A stretch of 64,000 nt of DNA. Source: VXNE01 sp963664635 (GTDB taxonomy: Bacteria; Pseudomonadota; Gammaproteobacteria; Pseudomonadales; Azotimanducaceae). The translations under genes and the position numbers were made by a program. Below, piece by piece: positions 18,262 to 27,207 of this stretch. The notes under the pieces are model-generated. The model made no database searches, had not been told where the DNA came from, and worked only from the letters and a program-made list of their open reading frames with translations. Position 1 is the first letter of the stretch. Every line of letters begins with the position of its first letter. The stretch spans positions 1,240,001 through 1,304,000 of the forward strand of contig OY761542.1 of assembly GCA_963664635.1 (NCBI GenBank). The letters run 5' to 3'.

Positions 18262-19656
18262 TTACGCGTCCCCCTGCTCCAGGACCGCGTCCAGGATGCG
18301 CTCCGCGTCCCGCCACCCCCGCTCGTCCTGCATTTCGCGGCAGCGCGCGAGGAGCACGCCGAACCGCAGTCCCGGGGCGAGGCCGCGCGCGATGAGGTGC
18401 CGCCCCTGGACGACGTCGCGCGGGGCTTCCTCGACCACTTCCAGGTCCCGGGCGCGGTCGAGGAACCGGTCTCCGGCCGCGAAGTCCCGCGCGAGCGCGT
18501 CGGGCGTGGTGCGGCCGAAGTGGTCCGCGCGGGCGACGCGCGCGAGGAGTTCCATGGTGACGCCGGAGGATCCGAGCTGGCGGGACAGCCGCCGGTACGC
18601 ACGGGCCTTGGCGCCGTCCTTGTCGAACAGGGCCGGGGCGAGGTGGTGCTCGACCAGGGCGCACGTCCGCTCGACGAGTTCGTGCGGCGCGCGCATGCGT
18701 TCGAGGAGCGCGCGCGTGGGAGCGATGCCCGCCTTCGAGTGCGACGGCGAGCGTACCCGGCCCTCGCGCACGACGGTCGTCGCCGGCTTGCCGAGATCGT
18801 GACACAGCGCGCCGAACATCAGGGCGAGATCGTCGGCGTCTCCCCGCCGCAGCCGCGCCGCCTCGTCGACGACCATCAGGTTGTGGGTCCACACGTCGCC
18901 TTCGGGATGCCAGGCAGGGTCCTGCGGCACGCCGACGAGGGCCTCGAGTTCGGGGAAGTGCCGCAGCAGCCCCGACTCGCGCAGGAACGCGAGCCCGAGG
19001 GACGGACGCACGCCCTGGAGGAGGAGCTTTCGAAACTCCTCGAGAATGCGCTCGGGCGAGACCTCGGACAGGTCGAGCCGGCGGCACAGGCCGATCAGTT
19101 CCGCATCCGGCTCCATCGGCAGGCGCGCGCTGAACTGGGCGACGCGCAGACCGCGCAACGGGTCCTCGGGGAACGTCGCGGCGTCCACGGCGCGCAGGGT
19201 CCCGGCCTCGAGGTCGGCGCGCCCGCCGTGCGGATCGAGGAGCTCCTCGGTGAGGGGGTCGAGGCCCATGCTGTTGACGGTCAGGTCGCGGCGGCGCGAG
19301 GCGGTCTCGAAGTCGAGGGTCGGGTCCACCTCTACGTCGAAGCCGCGGTGTCCCGGGCCGACCTTGCTGTCCCTGCGCGGGAGCGAAAAGTCGACGTCCA
19401 GCTCGGCGAGCCGCAGCACGCCGAACGCCCGACCGACGGCGATGACGCGACCGAACCGTTCCAGGACCGCCTCGAGGGCGTCGACGTCGAGCCCGAAGAC
19501 CTCGATGTCCCAGTCCTTCGATGCGTGGCCGAGGAGGCCGTCGCGCACATGGCCGCCGACGGCGAGCGCGCGGCCCCCGGCGGCATCGACGGCGCGCGCG
19601 ATGTCGAGGACGGCGGACCGAAGGGCGTCCGTGTCACTCACGTCATGGCTCGTCAT
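18262..19656 (-). CDS. cca: CCA tRNA nucleotidyltransferase
   Basis: 464 residues. The N-terminal class II nucleotidyltransferase core is present: ALAVGGHVRDGLLG, KDWDIEVFG with the DxE metal pair, RRDLTVNSMG, EDPLRGLRVAQFSARL. The C-terminal half has an HD domain (LALMFGALCHDLGKP), so this is the HD-containing multifunctional type that adds and repairs the tRNA 3'-CCA. The ATG at 19656 overlaps the PIN toxin gene by 14 bases. A GTG at 19641, one base after the toxin stop, is an alternative start. It forms one run with the antitoxin-toxin pair upstream. Confidence 0.88.
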   Translation of the reverse strand: MTSHDVSDTDALRSAVLDIARAVDAAGGRALAVGGHVRDGLLGHASKDWDIEVFGLDVDALEAVLERFGRVIAVGRAFGVLRLAELDVDFSLPRRDSKVGPGHRGFDVEVDPTLDFETASRRRDLTVNSMGLDPLTEELLDPHGGRADLEAGTLRAVDAATFPEDPLRGLRVAQFSARLPMEPDAELIGLCRRLDLSEVSPERILEEFRKLLLQGVRPSLGLAFLRESGLLRHFPELEALVGVPQDPAWHPEGDVWTHNLMVVDEAARLRRGDADDLALMFGALCHDLGKPATTVVREGRVRSPSHSKAGIAPTRALLERMRAPHELVERTCALVEHHLAPALFDKDGAKARAYRRLSRQLGSSGVTMELLARVARADHFGRTTPDALARDFAAGDRFLDRARDLEVVEEAPRDVVQGRHLIARGLAPGLRFGVLLARCREMQDERGWRDAERILDAVLEQGDA

Positions 19657-20050
19657 GGTGCAGCGACTCCCAGAACCCGCGAGGGCTCACGACCGCGAGT
19701 TCCTTGCCATCGGCGGCCTCGATCAGCTCCTTGTCACCGGTAACCAGCACGTCCGCATGGCCCTCCAGAGCGGCGGCAACCACCCAGCGATCGTCGCGGT
19801 CGCTCTCGGGCCAGTGCGCGGGACCGGAGGGGACGATGGCCTCCGCATGGTGCTGGACGAACTCGGCGACCTCGCCGATGCGGTCGGGCTGCATCCGGAG
19901 TTTCTGGCCAAGCACGCGCCGCAGCTCCTCCAGGTTGGTCGAGCCGACGAGGAGCACATGGTCGGCAATCACCGTGCGGAACAGATCCTGACACAGCCCC
20001 CGGGTGGCAAACGCGGCGACCAGGACGTTCGTGTCCAGCAGAACCCGCAT
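19643..20050 (-). CDS. PIN domain ribonuclease, putative toxin
   Basis: A 135-residue PIN_3-type protein. The acid cluster is complete: Asp6 (VLLDTNVLVAAF), Glu41/42 (TNLEELRRVL), Asp86 region (SDRDDRWVVAAALEG) and Asp105 region (VTGDKELIEA). PIN toxins are metal-dependent RNases, often aimed at tRNA or rRNA. An RHH antitoxin gene ends 17 bases upstream, giving a normal antitoxin-first pair. The 3' end overlaps the start of the cca gene. Confidence 0.82.
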   Translation of the reverse strand: MRVLLDTNVLVAAFATRGLCQDLFRTVIADHVLLVGSTNLEELRRVLGQKLRMQPDRIGEVAEFVQHHAEAIVPSGPAHWPESDRDDRWVVAAALEGHADVLVTGDKELIEAADGKELAVVSPRGFWESLHHDEP

Positions 20051-20067
20051 ACGTGCAAGCGACGCCG

Positions 20068-20283
20068 TCAGGAGAGGTCGCTGAACACGTCCTCGTCCGT
20101 CAGCCAGCCCCGGGCTTCGGCAAACGGCGCCACCCGCTTCCTGATGTCGTCGAATTGCGCCAAGGCCAGCTGACGCTTGAGCGCCTCGCGCGCGAACTCG
20201 CTCTTCCGCCTGCCGGTCCGCGCTACGAAGTTACGCAGCTCGGCATCGAGTTCTTCGTCGAGTCGAATGGTCAACGTCGTCAT
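20068..20283 (-). CDS. Ribbon-helix-helix antitoxin
   Basis: 71 residues. The N-terminal RHH DNA-binding motif reads MTTLTIRLDEELDAELRNF, then RTGRRKSEFAREALKRQL. The C-terminal tail, rich in acidic and aromatic residues (RGWLTDEDVFSDL), would wrap the toxin. The start at 20283 puts the RHH strand at the very N terminus. No Shine-Dalgarno is visible, and a TACATT box ends 7 bases before the ATG, so a leaderless message is possible. Confidence 0.82.
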   Translation of the reverse strand: MTTLTIRLDEELDAELRNFVARTGRRKSEFAREALKRQLALAQFDDIRKRVAPFAEARGWLTDEDVFSDLS

Positions 20284-20300
20284 GTAACACAATGTACTAC
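20284..20300. promoter_or_regulatory. Candidate operator of the RHH-PIN toxin-antitoxin operon
   Basis: An imperfect dyad (GTAACACA and TGTACTAC, 6 of 8 pairs) lies directly before the antitoxin start. It overlaps a TACATT -10-like box. RHH antitoxins usually repress their own promoter at such sites. The dyad is short and AT-richer than its surroundings. Confidence 0.35.
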
Positions 20301-20429
20301 AAGCGCCGGTGTGGCGCGTCTCCCGGTCCAGGCGCTGGATGTTGGATCGGCCGGCCGGGTCACCGAGCCGGCTGCGCATGGCGGGCACGGCAGGATGTCG
20401 GCGATCGCTCCCGACCGTGGCACGGACGG

Positions 20430-21080
20430 TCAGGGCGGTGGCGGCGGAGCTTGGGTGACGACACGCCGACGCGTCAGGTCCAGTGCCTCGGCGTCGCGTG
20501 CCTGGGCCAGCTCGAACCCCGGGCGCGACGGCTCCAGGAAGGTGATCGACCGGTAGAAATCATCGAGCGCCACGAAGCGGCCGTTGGCCTCGGCCCAACG
20601 CCGCATGCGCTGGTTGGTGGCGTCTGCCCAAGAGAGTATCTCCACACGCCATCCGCGGTTGTGCATGCGCTCGAGCGTTCGATGAAAGCCCGCGCCCTCG
20701 AGGTAGCCGGCGCCGTCCCCGGTCAACAGTACGACGATGCCCGGATCGCCGTTGTAGTCGAGGGCGTCTTCCAGCATGCGTAGTTGCAGAACCTTGTCAG
20801 GCATCTCCTGCTCGCCGCGCTCCGGGCTTCCGCGGTCGAACAAATGGACTTCCACGCCCCGGTTCTCCATGCGGTTCCACAGTTGCCGCAACTCGGGTGG
20901 GACCGAGCCGGCGGCAAGCGCCTTTTCTACTGGCCGGTCCGCATGGGCAAGGCGCAGCAGATTCTCGAAGTGGATCCGCACGCGGTAACGCGCTCCGGGC
21001 CCCTCTGATCGCTCCTCCACCTGGCGCTGGGCCTCGTGGAAGATGTTCGAGTTGTCCCAATAGATGAATACTCTGTCCAT
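20430..21080 (-). CDS. NYN domain protein, putative RNase
   Basis: 216 residues with the NYN (PIN-like) nuclease fold: VFIYWDNSNIFHEAQ with the first Asp, QLRMLEDALDYNGDPGIVVLLTGDGAGYLEG with the central acids, and RVEILSWADATNQRMRRWAE. The last 40 residues are variable and end in a proline run. NYN proteins are predicted metal-dependent RNases. It starts 21 bases after the stop of the TPP enzyme gene and is probably co-transcribed with it. The function of the pairing is not clear. Confidence 0.8.
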   Translation of the reverse strand: MDRVFIYWDNSNIFHEAQRQVEERSEGPGARYRVRIHFENLLRLAHADRPVEKALAAGSVPPELRQLWNRMENRGVEVHLFDRGSPERGEQEMPDKVLQLRMLEDALDYNGDPGIVVLLTGDGAGYLEGAGFHRTLERMHNRGWRVEILSWADATNQRMRRWAEANGRFVALDDFYRSITFLEPSRPGFELAQARDAEALDLTRRRVVTQAPPPPP

Positions 21081-21101
21081 GATCAGGCTCCGCTCCCCGA
21101 C

Positions 21102-22763
21102 CTACGCCGGCGTCAGCAGTCCCGGGTACGTCGAGAACCGCGTCTCCTGTCGCGTCGCGATCTCGATCATCGCGACGTGGCCCTCGGCGTTCCAGCGCAT
21201 GGCCGACCTGAGGGCCGGGCCGACCCGGTTGGGATCGTTGATGCGGATCGAACGCGCTCCGAGCGCCTTGGCGACCCCGGCGTAGTCGCCGGACTGGTTG
21301 CCGACGCCGTAGCGTTCCATGGCGACCGGCATCTTCTCGTCGTAGCCGCCCATCGTGCGGTTGTTGATCACCACGGTGGTAATGGGCAGACCCGCGCGGA
21401 CGGCGGTCTCGAGCTCCATGCCGGTGTGGCCGAACGCGAGGTCGCCCATGAAGTTGAGGCAGAACCGCTCGGGGTGGGCCATCTTGGCGCCGATGGCGAG
21501 GGGGATGCCGTAGCCGAGATGCGTGGTCTTGCCCCACCCGATGTAGCCGCCGGGCGCACTCGCGCGGTAGAAGGGCATGATCTGGTCCCGCGGGTTGCCG
21601 GCGTCGTGGGTCAGCACGCTGCCGGCGTGGTCCACGTGCCGGTTGATCTCCTGGATGACGCGGTACGGATTGATCGGCGTCTCCTCCGAGTCGAGCAGCG
21701 GCGCCCACTCGGCCAGCCACTCGCGGTGCGTCGCGGCGATCTCCGCCATCGTGCGCGTGTCCTCGGGGCGCCCGTCCTCGCCGACCCGGGCCTTGAGTTC
21801 GTCGATCATCGCCTCGAGGGTCAACCTGGCGTCGCCGACCAGTCCGAGGTCGGCCGGGTAGTCCTTGTTGATGTCCTCGGCGGACGCGTTCGAGTGGATG
21901 AGGAACTTGCCGTCGGGGATCGGCAGGCCGAACACGGTCCGGGTCAGCCCGGAGCCGATGGCCAGCACGGTGTCCGCCGCACCGAGCCACTTGAACACCG
22001 CCTTCGGCGCCGTCCGGTTGGCGGAGCCGAGCGCCAGCGGATGGTCGTCCGGGAAGGCGCTCTTGCCCTGCATGGTGGTGACGACCGGGATCTGCGCGAG
22101 CTCGGCGAACGTCCTCAGTTCGGCGCACGCGTCGGCGTACAGCACGCCCTGGCCGGCCCAGATGACCGGCCGCCGCGCGGCGAGCAGGGCATCGACGGCG
22201 TCGCGAATGTCGCCCCGCGAGGGCACCGAGCGCATCGTGGTCGATGGCCGGTATCGCTCGGCGGCGCCCTGCGGAACCTCCTGTCCCATCACGTCGCCGT
22301 GCATCTCCACCAGCACCGGTCCGGGACGTCCCTGCCGTGCCGTGTGGAACGCGCGGCGGATCTGGGTGCCGACGCGGTCGATCCGGTCTATGGAGAGCGC
22401 GAGCTTGGTGACCGACGCGTAGTTCTTCGTGGCCGAGAAGTTGGGCTGCACGTCGTAGCCGCCGAGCCCGCTGCCGCCCGGGAGGAAAACGAGCGGCACC
22501 GCTTCTCCCCAGGCCTGGGCGATACCGCCGAAGGAGTTCTCGACGCCGGGCCCGGACTGGGAGGCGAAGACCCCCGCGGGCGCCCCGCGCGTCTGCCGGC
22601 TATAGCCGTCCGCCGCGTTGATGGCCCCCCGTTCCTGGCGGAACACCAGGGGCTGGATGCCGACGCGGGCCGCCGCCTCGATCAGCGGATTGGCCGGAAA
22701 ACAGGGCATCCAGGTGACGCCCTCGGCCTTGAGGCAGTGGGCGATCAGGTCGTAACCGTTCAT
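21102..22763 (-). CDS. Thiamine-pyrophosphate-dependent enzyme, acetolactate synthase-like
   Basis: 553 residues with the three TPP-enzyme domains. The Pyr domain has the catalytic Glu44 (FRQERGAINAADGYSR). The central domain covers about 190-320. The PP domain has the TPP motif from MGDLAFGHTGMELETAV to VVINNRTMGGYDE. The family includes acetolactate synthases, oxalyl-CoA and benzoylformate decarboxylases. No ilvH small subunit is present, and the Pyr loop differs from catabolic acetolactate synthase, so the reaction is not fixed. The start has no strong ribosome site. Confidence 0.8.
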   Translation of the reverse strand: MNGYDLIAHCLKAEGVTWMPCFPANPLIEAAARVGIQPLVFRQERGAINAADGYSRQTRGAPAGVFASQSGPGVENSFGGIAQAWGEAVPLVFLPGGSGLGGYDVQPNFSATKNYASVTKLALSIDRIDRVGTQIRRAFHTARQGRPGPVLVEMHGDVMGQEVPQGAAERYRPSTTMRSVPSRGDIRDAVDALLAARRPVIWAGQGVLYADACAELRTFAELAQIPVVTTMQGKSAFPDDHPLALGSANRTAPKAVFKWLGAADTVLAIGSGLTRTVFGLPIPDGKFLIHSNASAEDINKDYPADLGLVGDARLTLEAMIDELKARVGEDGRPEDTRTMAEIAATHREWLAEWAPLLDSEETPINPYRVIQEINRHVDHAGSVLTHDAGNPRDQIMPFYRASAPGGYIGWGKTTHLGYGIPLAIGAKMAHPERFCLNFMGDLAFGHTGMELETAVRAGLPITTVVINNRTMGGYDEKMPVAMERYGVGNQSGDYAGVAKALGARSIRINDPNRVGPALRSAMRWNAEGHVAMIEIATRQETRFSTYPGLLTPA

Positions 22764-22841
22764 GGCGTCTTCCTCGCGGTCGGTTGAACCGGGGTGGCTG
22801 AACCGGGGAGTGTAATGGAAGCGCGGGACCGCTTTGGCGCG

Positions 22842-23204
22842 CTACTCGGGTGTCAGCACCAGTACGGATACGTTCGGCGCGTCGGCGCCGGGCGGCGGGA
22901 ACCCGTGGCGCTCGTAGAACGCCACGCCCGCCGGCGCCTCGACCTCGCGCGCGCCCTGGCTCTCGGCGGTTCCGATGGCATGTCCGAGGAGCCAGCGGCC
23001 GAGCCCGTTGCCACGGCGTGCCGCGTCCACCCACAGGGCCTTGACGCGGCAACGCAGCGGTCCAACCCGTTCGATCTCGTAGGCGCCGACGACGGTGTCG
23101 TCCAGCTTGGCGACCCGGGTCCAGGCGGGGTCCGCGTCCGGCCACGGCGCTTCGCCGGGGTAGGGCCGGAAGATGCGGGCGTCGCGGGGCGCGAACTTCA
23201 CCAT
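22842..23204 (-). CDS. GNAT family N-acetyltransferase
   Basis: A compact 120-residue GNAT domain. Motif A reads RVKALWVDAARRGNGLGRWLLGHAI, with the RxGxG acetyl-CoA loop. The C-terminal FYERHGFPPP is also typical. The start at 23204 lies 1 base after the DUF427 gene's stop. Acceptor unknown. It is part of the minus-strand run starting with the acyl-CoA dehydrogenase gene. Confidence 0.82.
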   Translation of the reverse strand: MVKFAPRDARIFRPYPGEAPWPDADPAWTRVAKLDDTVVGAYEIERVGPLRCRVKALWVDAARRGNGLGRWLLGHAIGTAESQGAREVEAPAGVAFYERHGFPPPGADAPNVSVLVLTPE

Positions 23205-23755
23205 GACTCCGAGCCTGGCGCGCCCTTGACGGGACCCGCGATCTCCCGGGTGAGCCAGCCGCCGTAGTAGCCGCCGGGCTGGGGACGCACCGGTTCGCCG
23301 GCCACCGTGCAGCGCACGCGCGCGGGGTAGAAGGAGAACCAGCCCGCGATGGAGCGGAACTCCGCAAACGTGTCGAAGTACGCCCACGCCGCGCCGGGCT
23401 GCCCGGGCAGGTCGAACTCCCGCGCCACGCCCTTCCACTCGCACGGCGTCGTGCGCGTGGAAGCCCGCAGGAGCTGCTCGTCCACCTCCTCGGGAGGCAG
23501 GTAGAAGGTTGGGGGCGAAGCCGTCTCGAGTACCCGCACCGCCCGGCTGGAGTCGGCGAGCACGCGCCCCTCGTGGCTGACCCTTACCGGGCGCGGGTCC
23601 GGCGCGAGCCGGGGCGGGCGCGGATAGTCCCAGACGGATTCCTCGCCGGGCGCGGGTGGATGGGCGAAAGCGGGGCGCGCCTGTCCCCGGAACCGCCACT
23701 TCGCGCGGGCGGCGAGCACCGAGTCCGTTACCTCCGCCACTTCCAGGGCCTCCAC
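23198..23755 (-). CDS. DUF427 domain protein
   Basis: About 185 residues with the DUF427 fold: VWDYPRPPRLAPDPRPVRV, VLADSSRAVRVLETASPPTFYLPPEEV, TTPCEWKGVAREFDL, AWAYFDTFAEFRSIAGWFSFYP. I chose GTG 23755, which has GGAGG 5 bases upstream and overlaps the preceding gene by 28 bases. The open frame runs further upstream but is non-homologous there. Function of DUF427 is not established. Confidence 0.72.
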   Translation of the reverse strand: MEALEVAEVTDSVLAARAKWRFRGQARPAFAHPPAPGEESVWDYPRPPRLAPDPRPVRVSHEGRVLADSSRAVRVLETASPPTFYLPPEEVDEQLLRASTRTTPCEWKGVAREFDLPGQPGAAWAYFDTFAEFRSIAGWFSFYPARVRCTVAGEPVRPQPGGYYGGWLTREIAGPVKGAPGSESW

Positions 23756-24207
23756 TCCAGCCTCCGCCGGCGACGGAACCGCCCCTCCCGGGCCCGGAAG
23801 TAGCGCGCCGTGAGCCATGGGGCCACGCGGTCGTAGTACGTCCACTTGTCCTCTACCGGATGGGGCAGTTCGGCTGCGACGAATTCCTCGAACGCCGGGT
23901 AGTGCCGGCGCGCGAAGTCGAGGCCGGCGGCGGACAGGACGCGATCGTCGAGCACGCCGCCGCAGGCCGCCACGAGGAACTCGGCGCCGCCGATCTCGCG
24001 CACCTTGAGGCGCACCACCGCCCGCGCCTCGTCCCGGGCGACCGCCTCGCTGATCAGCCCCAGGTTGACGCACCACGCGAGAAACAGCCCCGGCACCGCC
24101 GCGGCTCGCTCGATGGATCCGGCCTCGGCCATCCTGCGGCCGATGTCGTCGATGACCGGGTCGTGTCCCTCCGGTGGGTTCAGCGAGGCGGTCACGGAGA
24201 CGGTCAC
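23728..24207 (-). CDS. Hypothetical protein, 159 residues
   Basis: The GTG start overlaps the stop of the cystathionine-gamma-synthase-type gene as GTGA, which fixes the start well. The product is mostly helical, with RLKVREIGGAEFLVAACGGVL and YPAFEEFVAAELPHPVEDKWTYYDR segments and a basic C terminus (FRRRRRLEWRPWKWRR). No known domain is recognised and no signal peptide is seen. It overlaps the DUF427 gene by 28 bases. Confidence 0.65.
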   Translation of the reverse strand: MTVSVTASLNPPEGHDPVIDDIGRRMAEAGSIERAAAVPGLFLAWCVNLGLISEAVARDEARAVVRLKVREIGGAEFLVAACGGVLDDRVLSAAGLDFARRHYPAFEEFVAAELPHPVEDKWTYYDRVAPWLTARYFRAREGRFRRRRRLEWRPWKWRR

Positions 24208-25376
24208 GCCGCCGCGAGCGCGGTCTCGAGATCCCGGATCAGGTCCGCTTCGGTCTCGATGCCCACCGACAGCCGGATCAGGTTGTCCCCGATGCCGAGC
24301 GCTTCGCGCTGCGCGGCCGGGATGCTCGCGTGGGTCATGATGGCCGGATGCTCCACGAGCGACTCGACGCCGCCGAGGCTCTCCGCGAGCGTGAAGATCG
24401 TGAGGTGCGTCAGAAACCGCTCGGCGGCGGCCAGGTCGCCGCGCACGCGGAACGACACCATCCCCCCGAAGCCGTTCATCTGCCGCGCCGCAAGGGCGTG
24501 CTGCGGATGCGACGGCAGGCCCGGATAGATCGTCTCCTCGACGAGCGGGTGTCCCTCCAGGAATCGGGCCACGGCGAACGCGTTGCGCTCGTGGGCCTGC
24601 ATGCGCACGGCCAGGGTCTTCAGGCTGCGCATGCACAGCCAGGAGTCGAACGTGCTCTGCACGCCCCCGACCGAGTTCGACAGGAAGGCGAGGGACGCGG
24701 CCAGGTCGTCGTCGTCGGTCACCACCGCCCCGCCGACGAGGTCGCTGTGGCCAGCGACGTACTTGGTCGTTGAGTGCGCGACCAGGTCCGCCCCGAGGGC
24801 GAGGGGACGCTGGAAGTACGGGCTCATGAACGTGTTGTCGACGGCCAGCAGCACGTTGCGCTGGTGGGCGATGCGCGCCACCGCATCGATGTCGATGAGT
24901 TTCAACAGCGGATTGGTCGGCGTCTCGATCCAGACGAGGCGGGTCTCGGGCCGCAGCGCGGCTTCGAGGGCCGACGGGTCCGACAGGTCGACGTAGCTGA
25001 AGCGCAGACCGTGGTCGGCAAGCACCTGGTCGAAGAGTCGGAAGCTGCCGCCGTACAGGTCGTCGCAGGCGACGACGTGCTCGCCGGCCTTGACGAGGTG
25101 CATGACCGTCGTCGTGGCGACGCAGCCGGAAGCGAACGCGAAGCCGTGGCGCCCGCCCTCGAGGTCCGCCAGGCACTGCTCGAACGCACCGCGCGTCGGA
25201 TTCGCCGTGCGCGAGTAGTCGTACCCCTGGTGCACGCCGGGGGCGGACTGGGCGTAGGTCGAGGTCAGGTAGACCGGCACGTTGACGGCGCCCGTCGACG
25301 GGTCGGGCGGCTGGCCGCTGTGGATGGCCCGCGTCTCGAAACCGAGTTCCGGGGGCGTGATCGTATTGGTCTTCAT
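24204..25376 (-). CDS. Cystathionine gamma-synthase / trans-sulfuration PLP enzyme
   Basis: A 390-residue Cys/Met metabolism PLP enzyme. PLP-binding Lys205 is in HSTTKYVAGHSD. Other family blocks are YDYSRTANPTRGAFE, FASGCVATTTVM, CDDLYGGSFRLF, VDNTFMSPYFQRPLALGAD and LAESLGGVESLVEHPA. Relatives catalyse gamma-replacement on O-acyl-homoserine or cystathionine gamma-lysis, and sequence alone does not separate these. The start at 25376 lies 16 bases after the acyl-CoA dehydrogenase stop. A homocysteine S-methyltransferase lies elsewhere in the window, so methionine synthesis is plausible. Confidence 0.87.
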   Translation of the reverse strand: MKTNTITPPELGFETRAIHSGQPPDPSTGAVNVPVYLTSTYAQSAPGVHQGYDYSRTANPTRGAFEQCLADLEGGRHGFAFASGCVATTTVMHLVKAGEHVVACDDLYGGSFRLFDQVLADHGLRFSYVDLSDPSALEAALRPETRLVWIETPTNPLLKLIDIDAVARIAHQRNVLLAVDNTFMSPYFQRPLALGADLVAHSTTKYVAGHSDLVGGAVVTDDDDLAASLAFLSNSVGGVQSTFDSWLCMRSLKTLAVRMQAHERNAFAVARFLEGHPLVEETIYPGLPSHPQHALAARQMNGFGGMVSFRVRGDLAAAERFLTHLTIFTLAESLGGVESLVEHPAIMTHASIPAAQREALGIGDNLIRLSVGIETEADLIRDLETALAAA

Positions 25377-25392
25377 CGTTTCGTTCAGGGGG

Positions 25393-26598
25393 CTAACCGA
25401 AGTACACGCCGCCGTCGGTGTTGCGCAGCTTGTCCCGCGCGATCACCATCCGGTGCACCTCGGACGGTCCCTCGCCGATCCGCTTGACGCGCATTTCCCG
25501 GTACCAGCGTTCGAGCGGCATCTCTTTTGCCACGCCCATGCCGCCGAACATCTGGATGGCGCGGTCCACCACCCGTCCGGCGGTCTCGGTGCCGTAGAGC
25601 TTGCAGATCGACGCGTCGACCTTGCCGGGCAGCCCCGCGTCCACCTTCGAAGCGGCGTCGTAGACGAGCATGCGCGCCGCGCGCAGCTCCACCTCGGAGT
25701 CCGCGATCATCCACTGGATGGCCTGCCGGTCGGCCAGCATGCCGCCGCGCGTGGGACGCTGCCCGACCCAGCCACAGGCCATGTCGAGGGCCTCCTGGGC
25801 GATGCCGATGCAGCCGGCCGCGTACGGGATGCGGCCGTCGACCAGCCACGTCTGCGCAACGCCGAAACCGCGGCCCACTTCCCCGAGGACGTTCTCCGCC
25901 GGCACTTCGCAGTTCTCCAGCACGATCTCGTACGGCGACAGGGCGCGGATGACGCCGATCTCGTTGAACTCGATGCCGGGGAAGTCGGGTTCGACGATGA
26001 AGGCCGTGTGTTGCGGCGGCCCGCCTTCGCCGCCGTCGCTGGTGCGGGCGAAGACGATGCCGAAGTCCGCGCCCTTCGCGGCGGTGATCCACATCTTGCG
26101 GCCGTTCAGGACCCACACGTCGCCGCGTCGCTCCGCGCGCGTCGTGATGTTGTTGCGCGGGTCCGAGCCGCCGGTCGGCTCGGTAATGGCCACGAACGCG
26201 CGCTTCCTGCCTTCCACGCAGGGGATGCCGTACTTCTCGATCTGTTCCGGAGTCCCGCCCCAGATGACGTTCGGGGGGCCGCCGCCGAACGCGCCGAGGG
26301 CCGGGTTGTAGGCGCCGAGACGGCACTTCGCGGACTCCTCGGCGATGATCGTGCGGGCGAGCGCGCTCACCGGGTTGCCGCCGTACCGCTCCGGGACGGT
26401 AAGGCGCGTCAGGCCCATCCCCTCGGCGATCTTCCGCAGCCGGGCGCGGTCCTCCGGCGCGCACACGGTCGCGTCGTGGGGCAGCCGATCCTCGATGGGC
26501 TTGACCTCCTCGCGCATGAAGCGCCGCACCTGGTCGCGCAGCAGGATCAGTTCGTCCGGCAACTGAAAGCCGTAGTGGTTGTCTGCCCCGTCGGTCAT
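25393..26598 (-). CDS. Acyl-CoA dehydrogenase
   Basis: 401 residues with the three-domain fold: N-terminal helices (DELILLRDQVRRFMREEVKP), the FAD signature FVAITEPTGGSDPRNNI and KMWITAAKGADFGIVFA, the C-terminal AIQMFGGMGVAKEMPLERWYREMRVKRIGEGPSEVHRMVIARD. The start at 26598 has a GGGAGG ribosome site 4 bases before it; the longer frame is not supported. It heads a long minus-strand run and diverges from trmL. Substrate chain length cannot be read. Confidence 0.88.
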   Translation of the reverse strand: MTDGADNHYGFQLPDELILLRDQVRRFMREEVKPIEDRLPHDATVCAPEDRARLRKIAEGMGLTRLTVPERYGGNPVSALARTIIAEESAKCRLGAYNPALGAFGGGPPNVIWGGTPEQIEKYGIPCVEGRKRAFVAITEPTGGSDPRNNITTRAERRGDVWVLNGRKMWITAAKGADFGIVFARTSDGGEGGPPQHTAFIVEPDFPGIEFNEIGVIRALSPYEIVLENCEVPAENVLGEVGRGFGVAQTWLVDGRIPYAAGCIGIAQEALDMACGWVGQRPTRGGMLADRQAIQWMIADSEVELRAARMLVYDAASKVDAGLPGKVDASICKLYGTETAGRVVDRAIQMFGGMGVAKEMPLERWYREMRVKRIGEGPSEVHRMVIARDKLRNTDGGVYFG

Positions 26599-26718
26599 GG
26601 ATCCTCCCTTGCTGTCCGGGCTGCCGGCGGCGCCGCCGGCATACAACGCCCGCGACTGCGCGCGGGACGCCGCCAATATACTCTGCCGCCGTACACGCGT
26701 TCACGGCGCACGCCGCGC

Positions 26719-27189
26719 ATGCTCGACATCGTCCTCTACGAACCCGAGATTCCGCCGAATACCGGCAGCATCATGCGCATCGCCGCGAACACCGGGGCGG
26801 GCCTGGCCCTCATCGAGCCGCTGGGCTTCGAACTCGACGACGCCCGGCTGCGCAGGGCGGGTCTCGACTATCGGGAGTACGCGGACGTACGGGTGTACCC
26901 CAGTCTCGACGCCTACCTCGGGCGCGAGCGACCGCCGCGCGTGTTCGCCTTCAGCGCGCGGGGGGTGGCGCCGCACACGGCCCCGGCCTACCGCGCGGAC
27001 GACGCCCTGCTGTTCGGGCCGGAGTCCCGCGGCCTGCCGGCGGCGGTGCTCGCCGGCGTCCCCGCCGAGAGACGACTGCGCATCCCGATGCGCCCGCGCT
27101 CCCGCAGCCTGAACCTCTCCAACGCCGTCGCGGTGGCGGTCTACGAGGCGTGGCGGCAACTGGACTTCGCCCAGGCGCGTGCGCCGTAG
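26719..27189 (+). CDS. trmL: tRNA (cytidine(34)-2'-O)-methyltransferase
   Basis: A minimal SPOUT methyltransferase of 156 residues. The knot region is clear: IVLYEPEIPPNTGSIMRIAANTG at the N terminus, LLFGPESRGLP in motif 2, and RSLNLSNAVAVAVYEAWRQ in motif 3. TrmL methylates the wobble base of tRNA-Leu in relatives. It diverges from the acyl-CoA dehydrogenase gene; a TATACT box at 26677-26682 may be its -10 element. It converges with secB. Confidence 0.9.
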   Translation: MLDIVLYEPEIPPNTGSIMRIAANTGAGLALIEPLGFELDDARLRRAGLDYREYADVRVYPSLDAYLGRERPPRVFAFSARGVAPHTAPAYRADDALLFGPESRGLPAAVLAGVPAERRLRIPMRPRSRSLNLSNAVAVAVYEAWRQLDFAQARAP

Positions 27190-27207
27190 AAGTTCCGCGC
27201 CAGTTCC

